Program-made: the position numbers and the translations under genes
The notes under the pieces: model-generated
What the model saw: only the letters and a program-made list of their open reading frames with translations
Told to the model about the DNA's origin: nothing
Database searches by the model: none
NCBI GenBank assembly: GCA_048465415.1
Contig: DBFWLO010000009.1
Location: forward strand, 243,246-307,245
Length of the DNA: 64,000 nt
Source: Scatosoma sp048465415
Lineage (GTDB): Bacteria > Bacillota > Clostridia > Christensenellales > Borkfalkiaceae
Reading direction: 5' to 3'
Part shown: positions 27,983 to 36,729 of the stretch, one piece after another
Numbering within the stretch: position 1 is the stretch's first letter
Layout: every line of letters starts with the position of its first letter

Positions 27983-28870
27983 ATGGATACTTCTTTTACA
28001 AACGAAGAGCTTCTCCGCTCCTGCCGGCTCTGCCCGGTCGAATGCGGCGCAAACAGGCTCTCGGGGCCGGGCGCCTGCGGCGTTTCCGCTTTAAAAATCG
28101 CCAAATATTACCTGCACCCCTTCGAAGAGCCTTGCATTTCCTTCAAAAAGGGTAGCGGCACTATTTTCTTTACCGGCTGCAATCTCCGCTGCGTGTTCTG
28201 CCAAAACTACGAAGTCTCCCGCGCGCAGCGGGGACTGGAAGTGACGCCGGCCCGGCTCGCGGATATTTTCAAAGAACTGGAAGCGCTGGGCGCGGAAAAC
28301 ATTTCCCTCGTCACCCCTTCCCATGTCGTCTTATACCTGCTGCCCGCGTTTGAGATTTACCGACCGAAAATACCCGTCATATACAATTCGGGAGGCTACG
28401 AAAAAGTCGAGACCTTAAAACTCATCGACGAATTTATCGACGTCTATCTGCCCGATATGAAATTCGTCTCTCCCCTCTTATCCAAACGTTACACGGGACG
28501 GGAGGACTACTTCGAGCGGGCGAGCGAAGCGGTTGCCTTTATGGCGAAAAAGCCGCTTCGCATGAGCGAAGAAGGCAAAATGCTCTCGGGGATCATCGTC
28601 AGGCATCTCCTGATGCCGCTCGGCGTTCAGGATTCCTGCGCCGTATTGAAATGGTTCAAAAACGAGATGCCGGAAACGGCTTATCTGAGTCTGATGAGCC
28701 AGTATACCCCTTTCGGAGACACGGAAAAGTTTCCCGAGCTTCGACGGCCGGTCACGGCGCGGGAGTACGAACGGGTCCTCGACGAGGCTTTCGCGCTCGG
28801 CATCAAAAACCTGTTCATTCAGAAGCGTTCCTCGTCGGGCACAAAGTATATTCCGCAGTGGGATTACTGA
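27983..28870 (+). CDS. radical SAM protein of the PflA-like (COG1313) group
   Basis: A 295-residue iron-sulfur enzyme. The SAM-cluster cysteines are in GCNLRCVFCQNYE (Cys66, Cys70, Cys73). An N-terminal cysteine pair region (SCRLCPVECGANR, then GPGACGVS) precedes the core, as in putative pyruvate formate-lyase activating-enzyme homologues of this group. YNSGGYEK and YLPDMKF are further conserved core segments. The partner glycyl-radical enzyme, if any, is not in the window. The start is set by similarity of MDTSFTNEELLRSC to the family; it lies 8 nt after the -10 box, so the mRNA should be leaderless. Confidence 0.88.
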   Translation: MDTSFTNEELLRSCRLCPVECGANRLSGPGACGVSALKIAKYYLHPFEEPCISFKKGSGTIFFTGCNLRCVFCQNYEVSRAQRGLEVTPARLADIFKELEALGAENISLVTPSHVVLYLLPAFEIYRPKIPVIYNSGGYEKVETLKLIDEFIDVYLPDMKFVSPLLSKRYTGREDYFERASEAVAFMAKKPLRMSEEGKMLSGIIVRHLLMPLGVQDSCAVLKWFKNEMPETAYLSLMSQYTPFGDTEKFPELRRPVTAREYERVLDEAFALGIKNLFIQKRSSSGTKYIPQWDY

Positions 28871-28974
28871 CAAACGAGCCGGGCAGGGCTGCGTCCGCGC
28901 ACATCTGCGGGGGCTTACACATGCGGAAAGCCGCGTCTGCGGGAGCGGGCATGCGTCGCTAAATTTCCGCGCTG
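28871..28974. other. intergenic stretch after the radical SAM gene
   Basis: GC-rich sequence with short imperfect repeats of TGCGG and GCATGCG. I find no hairpin with a T-run and no ribosome site, so the radical SAM transcript has no recognisable terminator here. Confidence 0.4.
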
Positions 28975-29106
28975 TCAGCGGCGTTTGAAAACGGAGGCTT
29001 TGAGGCGGACGATTTCTTTGGTGAGTTTGGCGGCGCGGGAGGGATCGGCCGCGGGAAGCTCCGATTCCAGAAAACGGATTCGTTCGAGTTCGTGTTTATA
29101 TTCCAT
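28975..29106 (-). CDS. 43-residue charged small protein candidate
   Basis: The frame reads MEYKHELERIRFLESELPAA and continues through RAAKLTKEIVRLKASVFKRR to a TGA. Codon choice follows the neighbouring real genes and the peptide is an amphipathic, probably coiled-coil helix. There is no clear Shine-Dalgarno sequence before the ATG (AATCGGT), and a possible AAATAA -10 box is very close. Expression is therefore uncertain. It is divergent from the ABC-F gene. No family recognised. Confidence 0.45.
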   Translation of the reverse strand: MEYKHELERIRFLESELPAADPSRAAKLTKEIVRLKASVFKRR

Positions 29107-29159
29107 ACCGATTATTTTGCGCCGAAAGAGCGCGTTTCACCCACAGGAGGACAAAAATT

Positions 29160-31049
29160 ATGTTGATTTCCGCCGAAAACTTATCTTTCGGGTTCGAGGG
29201 CGGTTCCTTGCTTGAAAATATATCCTTCACGCTTTCCGAGGGGGACAGGATCGGACTCATCGGAGCGAACGGAGAGGGAAAGACTACGCTGATCCGTTTG
29301 ATTTTATCCGATTTAACGCCCGAGTCCGGGAATATTTTCAAAAAGAACGGGATCCGTATCGGCTATCTCGCCCAAAACGGGGGTTATGATTCCGACAACA
29401 CCGTTTTCGAGGAGATGCGGGAAATTTTCGACGCCGACCGGCGGGCGATCGAGAGTCTCCGGGACGTGGAAAAACGCATCTCCCTGACCGCGGAAGGCTC
29501 GGACGAATACCGCGCGCTCGCGGGAAAATACGAGGCTTTGAACAGGCAGATCGCCGCCCGGGACAGTTATCATTACGAGATACGTATCCGCACCGTGCTC
29601 AACGGCATGGGTTTTTCCGATTTTTACGAGCAGAAAATCTCCACCATGTCGGGCGGGGAAAAGACGAGGCTCAAACTCTGCCGACTCCTGCTCGAAGAGC
29701 CGGAACTGCTCATTCTCGACGAGCCGACCAACCACCTCGACATCAAGACTTTGTTCTGGCTGGAAGATTATCTCGCCGCCTTCCAGGGCGCGATCCTCAC
29801 CGTCTCGCACGACCGATATTTTCTCGACAAGATCGTCAAACAGATCTACGAGCTCGAAAACAAGAAACTTTGCGTCTTTAAAGGCAATTACACCAAATAC
29901 AAGCAGTTGAAGGCGGAAAAGAACGCCCGCATGCTCAAAGAATACGAGAAACAGCAGGAAGAGATCGCGCATTTAGAGGATTATGTGGCGCGCAACCTCG
30001 TGCGCGCCACCACCGCCAAGTCCGCTTTGAGCAGAGTCAAGAAACTGGAAAAAATGGAGGTTCTCGAAAAGCCTGCCTTGCCGCCCGCGCCGCCGAGATT
30101 CGTTTTCACCTACGCCGAGCGGCCGTACGAAAAAGTGCTCGAAGTGAGCGGGCTACATCTTTATGCCGGCGACAAAGCGCTGCTTCAAGACGTCTCTTTC
30201 ACCCTGACGCGCGGAGAAAAATGCGCCGTCGTCGGGGACAACGGCACCGGGAAATCCACGCTCGTGCGGGAGATCGTGCGAGGGAAAAACCCGGCCGTGA
30301 AACTCGGAAGGTTCGTCAAACTCGCTTGTTACGACCAGGAAAACGCCAATCTCCACCCCGAAAACACCGTTTTGGGCGAGCTTTGGGAGCGGCATGTGTT
30401 CTGGGATCAGACGAAGGTGCGCAATATCCTCGCCCAGGCGAAGCTGGACGCGGGAGATATGGACAAGAAAGTGCGCGTTTTATCGGGCGGGGAGCGGGCG
30501 AAGCTCGCGCTCGCCGTATTCGAGTGCGAAAACGGGAATTTTCTCATTCTCGACGAGCCGACCAACCATCTCGACCTGCCCGCCCGGGAAAGCCTCGAAG
30601 ACGCTTTGAAGGATTTCGACGGCACCGTTTTATTCGTCTCGCACGATCGATATTTTATTCAGGCTCTGGCCGGAAAGATCATCGAACTCGCGGACGGGAA
30701 AATCGTCGAATTTAAAGGAAGTTACGAGGAATACAACGCCTATAAAAGCGCTTTGAAGGAAGAGGCTGCGGGCGTAGAACGGGCGGGAGCCGCCCCTGCC
30801 GGCAAAACGAAGGAAAGTTCTTACCGCACCAAAGAAGAACGCGCCGCCGAGACGAAAAAACGGCTGCGCGTCAAAGAGATCGAGGAGCAGGTCGCCGCGC
30901 TCGAAACCGAGGAAAACGAAATTAACGGGCAGCTGACGCTGCCCGAAGTGACGGCCGATTATGCGCTGCTGACGGAAAAATGCCGGCGGCTGGAAGAAGT
31001 GAAAAACGCGTTGGACGCGCTCTACGAAGAATACGAAACGCTGATCTGA
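29160..31049 (+). CDS. ABC-F family ATPase
   Basis: A 629-residue soluble protein with two ABC domains and no membrane segment, of the ribosome-associated ABC-F family. Domain 1 carries GANGEGKTTLI and the signature TMSGGEKTRLKL with DEPTNHLD. Domain 2 carries GDNGTGKSTLV, LSGGERAKLAL and a second DEPTNHLD. Between them is the charged interdomain linker (YKQLKAEKNARMLKEYEKQQ), and at the C-terminus is a coiled-coil extension of about 90 residues (KRLRVKEIEEQVAALETEEN) as in Uup/YfmR-like members. Such proteins rescue stalled ribosomes or protect them from drugs; the subtype is not certain. AGGAGG lies 9 nt before ATG 29160. Confidence 0.95.
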   Translation: MLISAENLSFGFEGGSLLENISFTLSEGDRIGLIGANGEGKTTLIRLILSDLTPESGNIFKKNGIRIGYLAQNGGYDSDNTVFEEMREIFDADRRAIESLRDVEKRISLTAEGSDEYRALAGKYEALNRQIAARDSYHYEIRIRTVLNGMGFSDFYEQKISTMSGGEKTRLKLCRLLLEEPELLILDEPTNHLDIKTLFWLEDYLAAFQGAILTVSHDRYFLDKIVKQIYELENKKLCVFKGNYTKYKQLKAEKNARMLKEYEKQQEEIAHLEDYVARNLVRATTAKSALSRVKKLEKMEVLEKPALPPAPPRFVFTYAERPYEKVLEVSGLHLYAGDKALLQDVSFTLTRGEKCAVVGDNGTGKSTLVREIVRGKNPAVKLGRFVKLACYDQENANLHPENTVLGELWERHVFWDQTKVRNILAQAKLDAGDMDKKVRVLSGGERAKLALAVFECENGNFLILDEPTNHLDLPARESLEDALKDFDGTVLFVSHDRYFIQALAGKIIELADGKIVEFKGSYEEYNAYKSALKEEAAGVERAGAAPAGKTKESSYRTKEERAAETKKRLRVKEIEEQVAALETEENEINGQLTLPEVTADYALLTEKCRRLEEVKNALDALYEEYETLI

Positions 31050-31073
31050 CGATGTTTTGGCACTGTAAAGAGT

Positions 31074-31754
31074 TTATTTTTTGATTTTGACGATCGATGC
31101 GCCGCATTTGGCAAGCAGGAGGGTTTCCAGATCCTCTTTCGTCCCCGTGGTGAAGGTGAACATATTGATCGGCAGAGCGGCGTTTCCGCTCCAAATCCAA
31201 AGAAAACCGCCCTTGCGACGGATTTTGGTGATCGCCGTGTAGGGAATGTTCAGTTCCTCTATCTTCGCTTCGCCGTCGAACAGCGCGGCGTGCACAAAGA
31301 CTTCGTCGAAGCGGAAAATACGGAAAGTCGTATCGGTTATCAATTTTTGATTCTTCGACGCGATTTTCGGCAAAAAGAGATACAGCACGCCGATAGAGAC
31401 GAAGATAATCCCGAAAATAAAGGAGAACATATCCAATTCTTTCAAGGCCTGATCGCCGACTTGCGTCGCTATGTAGATCGCCAGCAGGAGAATGCCGCAG
31501 ACGAGTATGACGATCCCCGACTTTTTCACCCCTTTATAGAGCTCTAAAAAGGTCTTTTTCGTGAAAGGCGTGTTGTTTTCGATGAGCACGGGCGGCGCGG
31601 CGGGCGCGGCGGCAGAGGCAAAAGTCGGCGCGGAAGGAGAATCTTCGGATACGGCGAAAGGCCGGGTGGGTTCTTCCGGCAAAGCGGAGCCGCAATCGCG
31701 GCAGAATTTCGCTTCGGATAAATTTTCCGAACCGCAGCGGGGACAAGTTTTCAT
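31074..31754 (-). CDS. zinc-ribbon membrane protein with YcxB-like C-terminal part
   Basis: 226 residues. It starts with a double-CxxC zinc ribbon (CPRCGSENLSEAKFCRDCGS), then an Ala/Pro/Ser-rich linker. Two membrane helices follow (SGIVILVCGILLLAIYIATQ and FSFIFGIIFVSIGVLYLFLP), then a soluble domain with FRFDEVFVHAALFDGEAKIE and LNIPYTAITKIRRKGGFLWI, the pattern of YcxB-like or PH-like bacterial domains. AAGGAG precedes ATG 31754 and a perfect promoter lies at 31785-31813. It is convergent with the ABC-F gene. Function unknown. Confidence 0.8.
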   Translation of the reverse strand: MKTCPRCGSENLSEAKFCRDCGSALPEEPTRPFAVSEDSPSAPTFASAAAPAAPPVLIENNTPFTKKTFLELYKGVKKSGIVILVCGILLLAIYIATQVGDQALKELDMFSFIFGIIFVSIGVLYLFLPKIASKNQKLITDTTFRIFRFDEVFVHAALFDGEAKIEELNIPYTAITKIRRKGGFLWIWSGNAALPINMFTFTTGTKEDLETLLLAKCGASIVKIKK

Positions 31755-31784
31755 GATTTACTCCTTATTTTTTTCTTTTTAATA

Positions 31785-31813
31785 ATTATACGCTCGTTTT
31801 TCCCGTTTGTCAA
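31785..31813 (-). promoter_or_regulatory. sigma-A promoter of the zinc-ribbon gene
   Basis: On the minus strand TTGACA (31808-31813), 17-nt spacer, TATAAT (31785-31790), perfect consensus. The spacer begins AACGGGAAA as in the promoter at 628-656. Confidence 0.85.
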
Positions 31814-31831
31814 TACCCTTACTTAAATAAT

Positions 31832-31869
31832 CAGCCCGATCCTTTATGAAAAGGACCGGGCTGGTTTTT
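31832..31869. terminator. terminator of the GntR-ABC operon
   Basis: CAGCCCG-A-TCCTTT (31832-31845) pairs with AAAGGA-C-CGGGCTG (to 31863), with one internal mismatch. On the plus strand it is followed by GTTTTTA; on the minus strand by the weaker ATTATTTAAG. It sits just beyond the permease stop at 31871, so the minus-strand use is the relevant one. Confidence 0.65.
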
Positions 31870-31870
31870 A

Positions 31871-32929
31871 TTATCTTACGATCAGGCTCCGGAACGCGGC
31901 GGCGGCCCGAATAGAGAAATAACTGTCGTGACTATATTGTACGAGCAGGTACAAACCGATTCCCGCGGCGACGGAGGCGGCGAGCATCGCCCAATACCGC
32001 CAGGAAAAGAGGATCTTGCGCGTATAGACGATCGTCATCACCAACGCGCCCACCGCGATCAGGCAGATATTGAGCCACGAATTCGCGCCCAGCGCCAGCA
32101 GTAATATCGTGTAGACGGGAATCATCGTTTTATAACCGAACCAGGAAGTCGAATTTTGTTCGGCGTCTTCCCCTTTATCGAGGCGGACGAGAACGATCAT
32201 CAGGCTATACGAAAGGGCGGCGAACAGTATGGGATAGAGGAACAGGGAAACCGGCCAGCCGCTTCTCCGCGCGCCTTTGCCGTGCATGATCAGGTCGCTC
32301 ATATTGACGTCCGCTCGTATGAAGCCGCCGAAGCTGAAAAAGTTTGTGATCTCGTCGAAGGCTCTGTTCTTGGGAAACGCCGTCGAAAGCACCTGCATGA
32401 TCAAAGCGCCGGCGCACATATAAAACAAGATGAATAAAATGCCGTCCACGATGCGGTTGGCGCGCGTGAAGGCGAAAGCGTTAACGCCGTAAAAACATAC
32501 CGCAAACAAGAGCCCCAAAAAATACGCCGGCACGTAATAGCCGAGATGATAGTAGTTTTCCCTCAGGCAGACGTTCAAAAAGCCCAGCCAATAGGCGAGC
32601 GTATAGGGCAGGAGCACCAACAACAGGCCTACCAGGGTTTTGACGAGATACATTTTTTCACGTTTGATGGGCAGGGAATAGAATTCGTCCACGCTGCGCT
32701 TATTCATTTTGAAGGAGTACAGGAGCATGGGGACGATCGCGCTCAGAATCGCCGCTTCGGCGAACACGACGCCGAGCTGGGGATCCCGGTTATAGACCAC
32801 CAGATTATCGTTGCGATAGAAAAGCGCGCTCGTCGAAAGCGCCACCAGATAGACCGCGACCGAGATGAGCGAGAGAATCGCGAGCGTCCAGAAGTTTTTC
32901 TTTAATTCGTATTTGAAAAAACGCTTCAT
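31871..32929 (-). CDS. ABC transporter permease
   Basis: A 352-residue protein with about ten hydrophobic helices of the ABC-2-like type. It begins MKRFFKYELKKNFWTLAILS, a typical cytoplasmic start of Firmicute drug or bacteriocin-type exporter permeases, and contains SLPIKREKMYLVKTLVG, the motif at the first cytoplasmic loop. The start at 32929 overlaps the ATPase stop by 4 nt and has AGGGGG upstream. The gene order GntR regulator, ATPase, permease resembles the Bacillus ytr type of operon. Substrate unknown; cell-wall stress or antibiotic response would fit. Confidence 0.88.
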   Translation of the reverse strand: MKRFFKYELKKNFWTLAILSLISVAVYLVALSTSALFYRNDNLVVYNRDPQLGVVFAEAAILSAIVPMLLYSFKMNKRSVDEFYSLPIKREKMYLVKTLVGLLLVLLPYTLAYWLGFLNVCLRENYYHLGYYVPAYFLGLLFAVCFYGVNAFAFTRANRIVDGILFILFYMCAGALIMQVLSTAFPKNRAFDEITNFFSFGGFIRADVNMSDLIMHGKGARRSGWPVSLFLYPILFAALSYSLMIVLVRLDKGEDAEQNSTSWFGYKTMIPVYTILLLALGANSWLNICLIAVGALVMTIVYTRKILFSWRYWAMLAASVAAGIGLYLLVQYSHDSYFSIRAAAAFRSLIVR

Positions 32930-33804
32930 TTCAGATACCCCCTGCTTTCCACTTCGCATGCAAACAATTCTTCGAAATCCACGGGAATCTCTTCGACAAA
33001 CAACGGGTGAAGAGCGTTGAGGCGGTTCAGGATCTCTGCCGCGTCTCCTTTCGCTACGAGTTTTATCACCCGTCCCGTCCGACTGAACGACATACAGGGA
33101 ATCCCCAGCTCCGCTTCCCCTATCTCCCGATCGAACGCGACCTGGAATTTATGGAGTTTTTCCAGATCCGCTTCGATCTCGCCCGAGCAGGTGATCCTCC
33201 GGTGATCCAACAAGCCGTAGCTGTCGCAGATATCTTCCAGTTCCCGAAGGGAATGGCTGGAAATGATCACCGTGGTTCCCTTCTCCTCCACCAGCTCGAT
33301 GAGACCGCGTTTGAAAACGAGCCGGGCGAGCGGATCGAGTCCGTCGAACGCTTCGTCGAGGAACAGGTACTCCGGACGCACCGCCAGCGCCAGCGATACG
33401 AATACCTGACGCTTCATGCCCTTAGAAAAATTGCGGATCGCGCCGTTGGGACTGAGTTTGAATTTATCGAGATATTCGGCGTAGATCTTTTCGTCGAAAT
33501 CGTAGAAAGTCTTATACAGCGCCGCCAGTCCTTTACCGCTCAAATTGGGCGTATAGAAAGGATCGTCGGGGAGAAAGAAAATCTTTTTCTTCGCCCTTTC
33601 GTTCTCGTACACCGATTCGCCGTCGATAAAAATTTCCCCCTCGTTCGCTCTCAATACGCCCGAAAGCAGGCGCAGAAGAGTGGATTTACCCGCGCCGTTG
33701 ATACCCACCAGTCCGAATACGGAAGCGTCGGCAATCGTCAGATTGACCTTTTCCAACACGTTATCCTTATCGTACCTTTTCGTCAGATTCTTAATCTCGA
33801 TCAT
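32926..33804 (-). CDS. ABC transporter ATP-binding protein
   Basis: A 292-residue nucleotide-binding subunit. Walker A is GINGAGKSTLL, the signature is NFSKGMKRQVFV (FSKGM in place of LSGGQ, usual in exporters of this type), Walker B is YLFLDEAFDGLD and the switch histidine lies in ISSHSLREL. A C-terminal domain of about 80 residues follows. The true start is the ATG at 33804, overlapping the GntR stop codon by 4 nt, with GGGAGG 10 nt upstream; the long upstream frame to 34032 runs through the GntR gene in another phase. Confidence 0.93.
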   Translation of the reverse strand: MIEIKNLTKRYDKDNVLEKVNLTIADASVFGLVGINGAGKSTLLRLLSGVLRANEGEIFIDGESVYENERAKKKIFFLPDDPFYTPNLSGKGLAALYKTFYDFDEKIYAEYLDKFKLSPNGAIRNFSKGMKRQVFVSLALAVRPEYLFLDEAFDGLDPLARLVFKRGLIELVEEKGTTVIISSHSLRELEDICDSYGLLDHRRITCSGEIEADLEKLHKFQVAFDREIGEAELGIPCMSFSRTGRVIKLVAKGDAAEILNRLNALHPLFVEEIPVDFEELFACEVESRGYLK

Positions 33805-34196
33805 TCTTCCCGATCCTCCCTGCAATTTTCCTCTTCCCGCCCTTCCGTCCGTTCCGCGTATACTTCTTCCATTGCCAGCGACAATTCCGCGAACGTGACG
33901 CCCGCGTCCCGGAGCACCCGAAGCTGTTTTCTCAGCTCCTCCACCCGACGGCGTTCGTCCTCCGCCGCATAGTCCGCATACGCCCCCTTTTTCGGCAGGA
34001 TCCTGATATACCCCGCCGCTTCCAGCTCGCAATACGCGCGTTCCACCGTGTTGGGATTGACGCCCAGCTCTATCGCCAGCGCCCGGCAGGAGGGCAGCTT
34101 CTCCCCGTAACGGATCGCGCCGAGTCCGATGAGCTTCTTATACTCGGCGACAATACCGAGGTATACGTTCTGTTTTCCTTTCAAACGCGTCTCCAT
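33801..34196 (-). CDS. GntR-family regulator (YtrA-like, short)
   Basis: A 131-residue DNA-binding protein. The winged helix is clear: LGIVAEYKKLIGLGAIRYGE, KLPSCRALAIELGVNPNTVE, RAYCELEAAGYI. A short helical tail replaces an effector domain, as in the YtrA subfamily that controls adjacent ABC exporters. The start METRLKG at 34196 is preferred although GGAGGG lies 18 nt away; the frame continues upstream without similarity. It is first gene of the operon, with a promoter at 34259-34287 and a tandem direct repeat between promoter and gene. Confidence 0.88.
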   Translation of the reverse strand: METRLKGKQNVYLGIVAEYKKLIGLGAIRYGEKLPSCRALAIELGVNPNTVERAYCELEAAGYIRILPKKGAYADYAAEDERRRVEELRKQLRVLRDAGVTFAELSLAMEEVYAERTEGREEENCREDREE

Positions 34197-34239
34197 ATTT
34201 TCCCGCTCGCGGTTCCCTCCTTTTTTATATAAATTTATC

Positions 34240-34257
34240 ATCTGTATTATCTGTATT
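34240..34257 (-). repeat. tandem 9-bp direct repeat, operator candidate for GntR
   Basis: ATCTGTATT occurs twice head to tail, directly between the -10 box (34259-34264) and the GntR gene. This is where an autorepressor would block transcription. Known YtrA-type operators include direct or inverted repeats; the match is positional, not proven. Confidence 0.55.
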
Positions 34258-34258
34258 A

Positions 34259-34287
34259 AATATAACACAAAAAAATACCTTTGTCAA
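34259..34287 (-). promoter_or_regulatory. promoter of the GntR-ABC operon
   Basis: On the minus strand TTGACA (34282-34287), 17-nt spacer, TATATT (34259-34264). Confidence 0.82.
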
Positions 34288-34324
34288 GAGGTATTTAAAA
34301 AAACATCTGACTGTCGGGCGAATA

Positions 34325-34361
34325 AAAAAACGCCGCCCGGAAAAAAATCCGAGGGGCGCTT
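34325..34361 (-). terminator. terminator of the GH78-GPH-GH2 operon
   Basis: On the minus strand GCGCCCCTCGG pairs imperfectly with CCGGGCGGCG across a T-rich loop and is followed by a seven-T run. It begins 3 nt after the beta-galactosidase-type gene. Confidence 0.72.
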
Positions 34362-34363
34362 TT

Positions 34364-36709
34364 TCATTCGCAAATTTTTACGCAGGTTTCCGCGTCGCCG
34401 TAAGGACTGGACGCGCGTACGCGCACGGCGGAGTTTCCCGTCGGCCGCACGATCGCCAGAGCTTCGCCGTAGTAAGTGTCCGTCTCCGTTTTCAAATACC
34501 CGTCTATATTATACGGACAGGCATGGCCGAGCGCCATCAGTTCTCCGTTCTCCACTTTTACGTTTACTCTTCCGCGCGTCAGCGGCAGCGTTTTTCCCGT
34601 CTCGTCCGCGTATGCGATACGAATATAGGCGAGTTCCGTCTCTTTTATCTTTTCCCGTTCGGGACGAAGCGTCAGCCGCGGGCCGCCCTCGCCGCTGAAA
34701 AGACTCGTTTTGCCCAGCTCTTTTCCCGTTTTATCGTACGCGGCCGCCGTCAACGTTCCCGGCGCGTATTTTATCTTAAAATACGTCCGGCAGTCCTTTT
34801 TGACGCGTTTACGCCCGATCCGCCGGCCGTTCAGAAAAAGCCCGACCGCATAGCCCCGCGCATAGACCTCCACTTTTGTCTTTTTCCCTTCGCAGCCGTT
34901 CCATGCCCAGCTTTCCCGCGCGTTGGTCATTTTCCACGCCGAAGGGGAATGGGATTTTCCGTAATCGTCCGGCGGCACTATCGCCATGCGAATCGCGTCT
35001 AATTCAAACGCCACGCACGTATACAGAGCCTCGCCCAGTTCCCGTCCCGTGAGATCGAGCCGGCCGGAGCCCGCGGAGATCCAGCCCGCGACGGGACGGA
35101 AATCCTTCGCGTAGCTCGCATATTCCCAAGAGCCGATTCCCACTTCGCCCAGATAATCCATTCCCGCCCAGACAAAATCGCCGACGAGCCCCGTATGCGT
35201 CTTGGCGAATTCGTAAAACGCGTACGCGTCCTTACAGAAAGTCTCGCTGCCCAAAATGATTCTCCGCGGGTATTTTTTCAGGTCTTTTTTATAGCGCAGG
35301 ATCCCGTAGTTATATCCCGCCACGTCCAATTTTTCAAACGCGTCCCTCGTCTTTACGTCGCAGCCGCGCAGTGTCGCGCCGATCTTCATCGCTTTATCCC
35401 CGAAAACGCCCGCGATGTTGTTGAAAAACGCGCTGCCCACGTGCTGGCCTTGTTCCGCTTTCTTATCGCTGTATACGCCGAACCCGAGCGAAAACAAATA
35501 GTTGAAAAAAATATTCACGCCGCACGTCACCGGCCTGTCGTCGAGGCCGTGCAGGTATTCCGTCATCTCCCCGCAAAACTCTATCCCTTTTTTCTCCGAC
35601 GTTTCCGAGACTTCGTTGCCGATCGAATACATTACGACCGAAGGATGGTTATAGTCCTTATCCACCATATCTTTGAGATCTTGCTTCCACCACTCGCCGA
35701 TACGGTCCGCATAGTCGTATCTCGTTTTCCGGATATACCAACCGTCCGTATACTCGTCGAGCACCAGGATCCCCAGCCTGTCGCAGGCGTCGAGCGTCGC
35801 TTTCGAGCAGGGGTTATGCGCGCTGCGGATCGCGTTATAGCCCGCCTTTTTCAACAATGCTATCTTTCTTTGGTCGGCGAACGGCCACGCCGCCGCGCCC
35901 AACAGACCGTTGTCGCCGTGCACGCACGCACCCCGCAGAATCACCCGTTCTCCGTTGAGCGTGAAACCTTTCTCCCGGCTGACTTCCGCCTGACGGATTC
36001 CGAAAGAAATTTCGCGTTCGTCCTCCCCGTATACCGCTTTAAGCGTGTAGAGCCTGGGATTTTCGAGGCTCCAAAGTTCGCCTTTTTCCAGACGGAAACA
36101 AGTCTTTACACCCGTCTGCGCACTGCCTTCAAAAAGAATATTCTCCCCGTCTTTGACGGTGAACGCCGCTCTGCCTCCTGCGTTTTCCTCCTCCGCCGCG
36201 AACAGGATTTCGAGTTCGCGGGAAGCGTAATCTTTGGTGCGGATCTTCACGCCGTCTACGGCGAGACACTTCCGCGGGCGCGAAAGGAGGGAAACGGGGC
36301 GGTAAATCCCCGCGCCCGCGTACCAGCGGCAATTCGGCTGATCGGCGCCGCGCGCCACGACGCGGAGCTCGTTTTCCCCCTCTTTGACGAATCCCGTCAA
36401 AGGGACGTAGAAATTCGTGAAACCGTAGGGGCGGAAAGCCGCTTTTTCACCGTTGACGTACACTTCCGCCAAGCGGTATATCCCTTCAAATTCCAGAGTC
36501 AGCCTTTGCGCGAGCTGTTGCGCCGAAAGCGAAAAGGTCTTGACATATTCGTAGTCGTGACCTTCAAACCAGGCGCCGTGCACGCCGCTCGCGTTGTCGT
36601 CGCCGCGGCGTTCGCGGAGCATGGCGTCGTGCGGGAGAATAATTTCCCGGTAATCGTCCTCGCCCAGACGGGCGTATTTCCAGCCCTCGTTGAATCCTGT
36701 TTTGCGCAT
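34364..36709 (-). CDS. glycoside hydrolase family 2 protein, beta-galactosidase type
   Basis: 781 residues. The order is an N-terminal jelly-roll sugar-binding domain (LPHDAMLRERRG and GAWFEGHDYEYVKTF), an immunoglobulin-like domain, the TIM barrel, and C-terminal beta domains. The acid/base Glu is in MYSIGNEVSE (Glu366) and the nucleophile in ILGSETFCKD (Glu489). ILRGACVHGDNGLLGAAAWP and IRSAHNPCSK are the other GH2 signatures. There is no signal peptide, so it acts in the cytoplasm on imported oligosaccharides. It is last of three genes, 20 nt after the GPH transporter. Beta-galactosidase is most likely, but beta-glucuronidase or other GH2 activities are not excluded. Confidence 0.92.
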   Translation of the reverse strand: MRKTGFNEGWKYARLGEDDYREIILPHDAMLRERRGDDNASGVHGAWFEGHDYEYVKTFSLSAQQLAQRLTLEFEGIYRLAEVYVNGEKAAFRPYGFTNFYVPLTGFVKEGENELRVVARGADQPNCRWYAGAGIYRPVSLLSRPRKCLAVDGVKIRTKDYASRELEILFAAEEENAGGRAAFTVKDGENILFEGSAQTGVKTCFRLEKGELWSLENPRLYTLKAVYGEDEREISFGIRQAEVSREKGFTLNGERVILRGACVHGDNGLLGAAAWPFADQRKIALLKKAGYNAIRSAHNPCSKATLDACDRLGILVLDEYTDGWYIRKTRYDYADRIGEWWKQDLKDMVDKDYNHPSVVMYSIGNEVSETSEKKGIEFCGEMTEYLHGLDDRPVTCGVNIFFNYLFSLGFGVYSDKKAEQGQHVGSAFFNNIAGVFGDKAMKIGATLRGCDVKTRDAFEKLDVAGYNYGILRYKKDLKKYPRRIILGSETFCKDAYAFYEFAKTHTGLVGDFVWAGMDYLGEVGIGSWEYASYAKDFRPVAGWISAGSGRLDLTGRELGEALYTCVAFELDAIRMAIVPPDDYGKSHSPSAWKMTNARESWAWNGCEGKKTKVEVYARGYAVGLFLNGRRIGRKRVKKDCRTYFKIKYAPGTLTAAAYDKTGKELGKTSLFSGEGGPRLTLRPEREKIKETELAYIRIAYADETGKTLPLTRGRVNVKVENGELMALGHACPYNIDGYLKTETDTYYGEALAIVRPTGNSAVRVRASSPYGDAETCVKICE

Positions 36710-36729
36710 TTTTATTCCTCTTAAAGGGA

